From the NCBI GenBank assembly GCA_016293155.1, contig JAEDEU010000002.1, forward strand, positions 1 through 60,817: a stretch of 60,817 bases of DNA. The letters are read 5' to 3'. The notes beneath the pieces were generated by a model that saw only the letters and a list, made by a program, of their open reading frames with translations, made no database searches and had not been told where the DNA came from. Positions 59,597-60,817 of the stretch are shown here, piece by piece (within the stretch, counting starts at the first letter, position 1; each line of letters starts with the position of its first letter). The stretch comes from Clostridiaceae bacterium. GTDB lineage: Bacteria; Bacillota; Clostridia; Oscillospirales; Butyricicoccaceae. The translations under genes and the position numbers were made by a program.

Positions 59597-60202
59597 TCAA
59601 AATGCAAACGGCATCACAGCCCCGATCACCGGCACTGCTGCAATGCTCAGCGCCAGCACGCACGCCAGCTGCTTTGGCGAGCGGTAAAACACCGCGCACA
59701 GGGCTGCCGCCATGACCAGCTCCGCCGGATGATGAACGGAAACATATCCCCAGCCTGCGGACACTGCAAGCTCCAGCATCAGACCAACCGGTAGCGCAGG
59801 CAGAACCCACGCCAGCTTCTCATGATGCCTGCCCAGCCAGACAATCACCGCGCAGGCAGGGGAGGTCAGCGCCAGCACGCCCCAAAACAGGAAATACCGC
59901 ATCGGGAAAAAGCCGAACAGGTGCATGGAATACACATAATATGCGATCAGCATTCCGGCAAAAAACGCAAACACCCGCGCTGCCGCACGCCGCGGAGTAC
60001 GGCAGAACGCCGCGAGCAGCACCGCAAGGAACACCCAGATGCCGAGCCGCGTAAACAGGTCAGCAAACCAGTGCAGCACCTCATTGATAAGACTGCCGTT
60101 TGACGGCACGGTGTCCAGATATTTGGCAAGTGCACCGAGCACGATGCCGAGCAGTGCAGCACCGGAAATCTCCGCAGCGGCACGTCTCCATCCGTTTTTC
60201 AC
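59597..60202 (-). CDS. Multi-pass membrane protein, unknown
   Basis: 201 aa with about six hydrophobic segments (near 13-28, 53-68, 77-95, 103-123, 130-150, 175-197) joined by short, Arg/His-bearing loops. N-terminal KNGWRRAAAE and internal CRTPRRAAAR obey the positive-inside pattern. No enzymatic motif; I do not recognise a family with confidence. Located 12 nt after the radical SAM gene, so probably cotranscribed. Confidence 0.7.
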   Translation of the reverse strand: MKNGWRRAAAEISGAALLGIVLGALAKYLDTVPSNGSLINEVLHWFADLFTRLGIWVFLAVLLAAFCRTPRRAAARVFAFFAGMLIAYYVYSMHLFGFFPMRYFLFWGVLALTSPACAVIVWLGRHHEKLAWVLPALPVGLMLELAVSAGWGYVSVHHPAELVMAAALCAVFYRSPKQLACVLALSIAAVPVIGAVMPFAF

Positions 60203-60214
60203 AGCCTCCCCTCC

Positions 60215-60817
60215 TCAAAACAAACTGAGCTGCTCGCTCTGTTCGGGAAACGCTTTCAGATAGGCAAACAGGTCGGACACATCGGAAACCATGCGGTATT
60301 TGTCACACAGATGGTAAAATAGCTTCATCAGCCGCTCATTGTGCGGACTTCTGACCTCATAACGGTTTCCATACGTCTGGATGTACTGTTCCTTCAGACC
60401 GGGGAACAGCTCATCCAGCTTTTTGTAAAAATACTCCCGGCTGCCCTCGCGCAGGGTCAGCCCCATGCCGAAGCTGATCACTCCGTACACGCCTGCATCG
60501 GCACACGCATCCAAAATGCCGCGGATGTTCTCCTCCGTGTCGTTCAAAAACGGCAGAATCGGACACAGCCACACCACAGTCGGAATGCCGTGCCGCCGCA
60601 GGATGTGCAGCACCTCCAGCCGCTCGCGCGTCGTGCTCACGTTTGGCTCGATTTTTGCGCACAGCTTCTCGTCCATGGTCGTAATCGTCATCTGCACCAC
60701 GCATTTGCTCTGCCGGTTGATCTCCTCCAGCAGGTCGAGATCGCGCAGAATACGCGCAGATTTGGTATGTACCGCTACGCCGAAGCCGTACCGCCGGATG
60801 ATCTCCAGACAGCGGCG
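60215..60817 (-). CDS. Radical SAM protein, SPL-like family (5'-truncated by window edge)
   Basis: C-terminal 200 residues of a protein that continues beyond the window. The reading frame is open to the edge; upstream residues RYGFGVAVHTKSARILRDLD, then KIEPNVSTTRERLEVLHILR and GIPTVVWLCPILPFLNDTEE match the C-terminal half of the SPL-family (spore photoproduct lyase-related, Rv2578c-like) radical SAM proteins. The CxxxCxxC cluster would lie outside the window. Role unknown; these proteins are widespread and not limited to sporulation. Confidence 0.8.
   Translation of the reverse strand, partial: RRCLEIIRRYGFGVAVHTKSARILRDLDLLEEINRQSKCVVQMTITTMDEKLCAKIEPNVSTTRERLEVLHILRRHGIPTVVWLCPILPFLNDTEENIRGILDACADAGVYGVISFGMGLTLREGSREYFYKKLDELFPGLKEQYIQTYGNRYEVRSPHNERLMKLFYHLCDKYRMVSDVSDLFAYLKAFPEQSEQLSLF

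Noticed and set aside
1..60817. CRISPR arrays, insertion sequences, prophage or integrative elements
   Set aside because: No regularly spaced repeats, transposase, integrase, capsid or relaxase genes; the region is core chromosome.

Overview
The window is a dense, gene-rich piece of a Gram-positive, endospore-forming Clostridia chromosome. Evidence: a nusA-infB operon in Firmicutes order (rimP-nusA-rnpM-ylxQ-infB-rbfA), a joined S10-spc-alpha ribosomal cluster with zinc-type S14, an adenylate kinase with a four-cysteine LID, the class 1B dihydroorotate dehydrogenase pair pyrK-pyrD, and spoIIE. GC looks like the high fifties. Ruminococcaceae/Butyricicoccaceae-like gut Clostridia are my best guess for the lineage; this is inference only. 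I see no insertion sequence, prophage, integrase or CRISPR array. Almost every gene is on the minus strand; rnr and a predicted non-coding transcript are the exceptions.

Layout, low to high coordinate. 1-2.8 kb: pyrK-pyrD and a phosphatase-acetyltransferase fusion. 2.9-6.7 kb: DUF975 membrane protein, a PucR-type regulator and two HAD phosphatases. 6.8-10.3 kb: a small sugar/cyclitol locus (Gfo/Idh oxidoreductase, AraC regulator, TIM-barrel isomerase) in three separate transcription units, two of which share the same promoter boxes. 10.4-15.7 kb: lower glycolysis (pgk-tpiA-gpmI-eno; no gap gene here). 15.7-17.2 kb: trmL-degV. 17.3-25.5 kb: the nusA-infB operon continuing through nrnA, truB and ribF, with a leader attenuator before rimP. 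25.5-27 kb: polysaccharide flippase. 27-43.1 kb: rpsJ to rplQ, about thirty genes, opened by a strong promoter with a roughly 300-nt attenuator-bearing leader and interrupted between rpsN and rpsH by a 245-bp gap holding a convincing intrinsic terminator. 43.2-45.6 kb: dusB and a fused ECF sigma/anti-sigma membrane protein. 45.6-49.2 kb: DedA protein, two small membrane proteins and spoIIE with a Spo0A-like wide-spaced promoter. 49.2-49.6 kb: tRNA-Met, -Glu, -Val from a consensus promoter. 49.7-56.4 kb: prmA, an unknown acidic protein, argS, a DUF1934 protein, ddl, L-asparaginase. 56.5-57.3 kb: no protein gene, but a well-delimited predicted transcript of about 690 nt. 57.4-60.8 kb: rnr, a membrane protein and a radical SAM protein cut by the window edge.

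Most of the window is core translation, transcription and glycolysis machinery in expected synteny. The unusual material is mainly regulatory or RNA-level: the predicted non-coding transcript (56545-57300), the terminator inside the spc operon (35971-36031), the paired GTCAA boxes of the AraC locus, and attenuator-like leaders ahead of rpsJ, rimP and the asparaginase gene. The one striking protein architecture is the sigma/anti-sigma fusion at 43248-44483.
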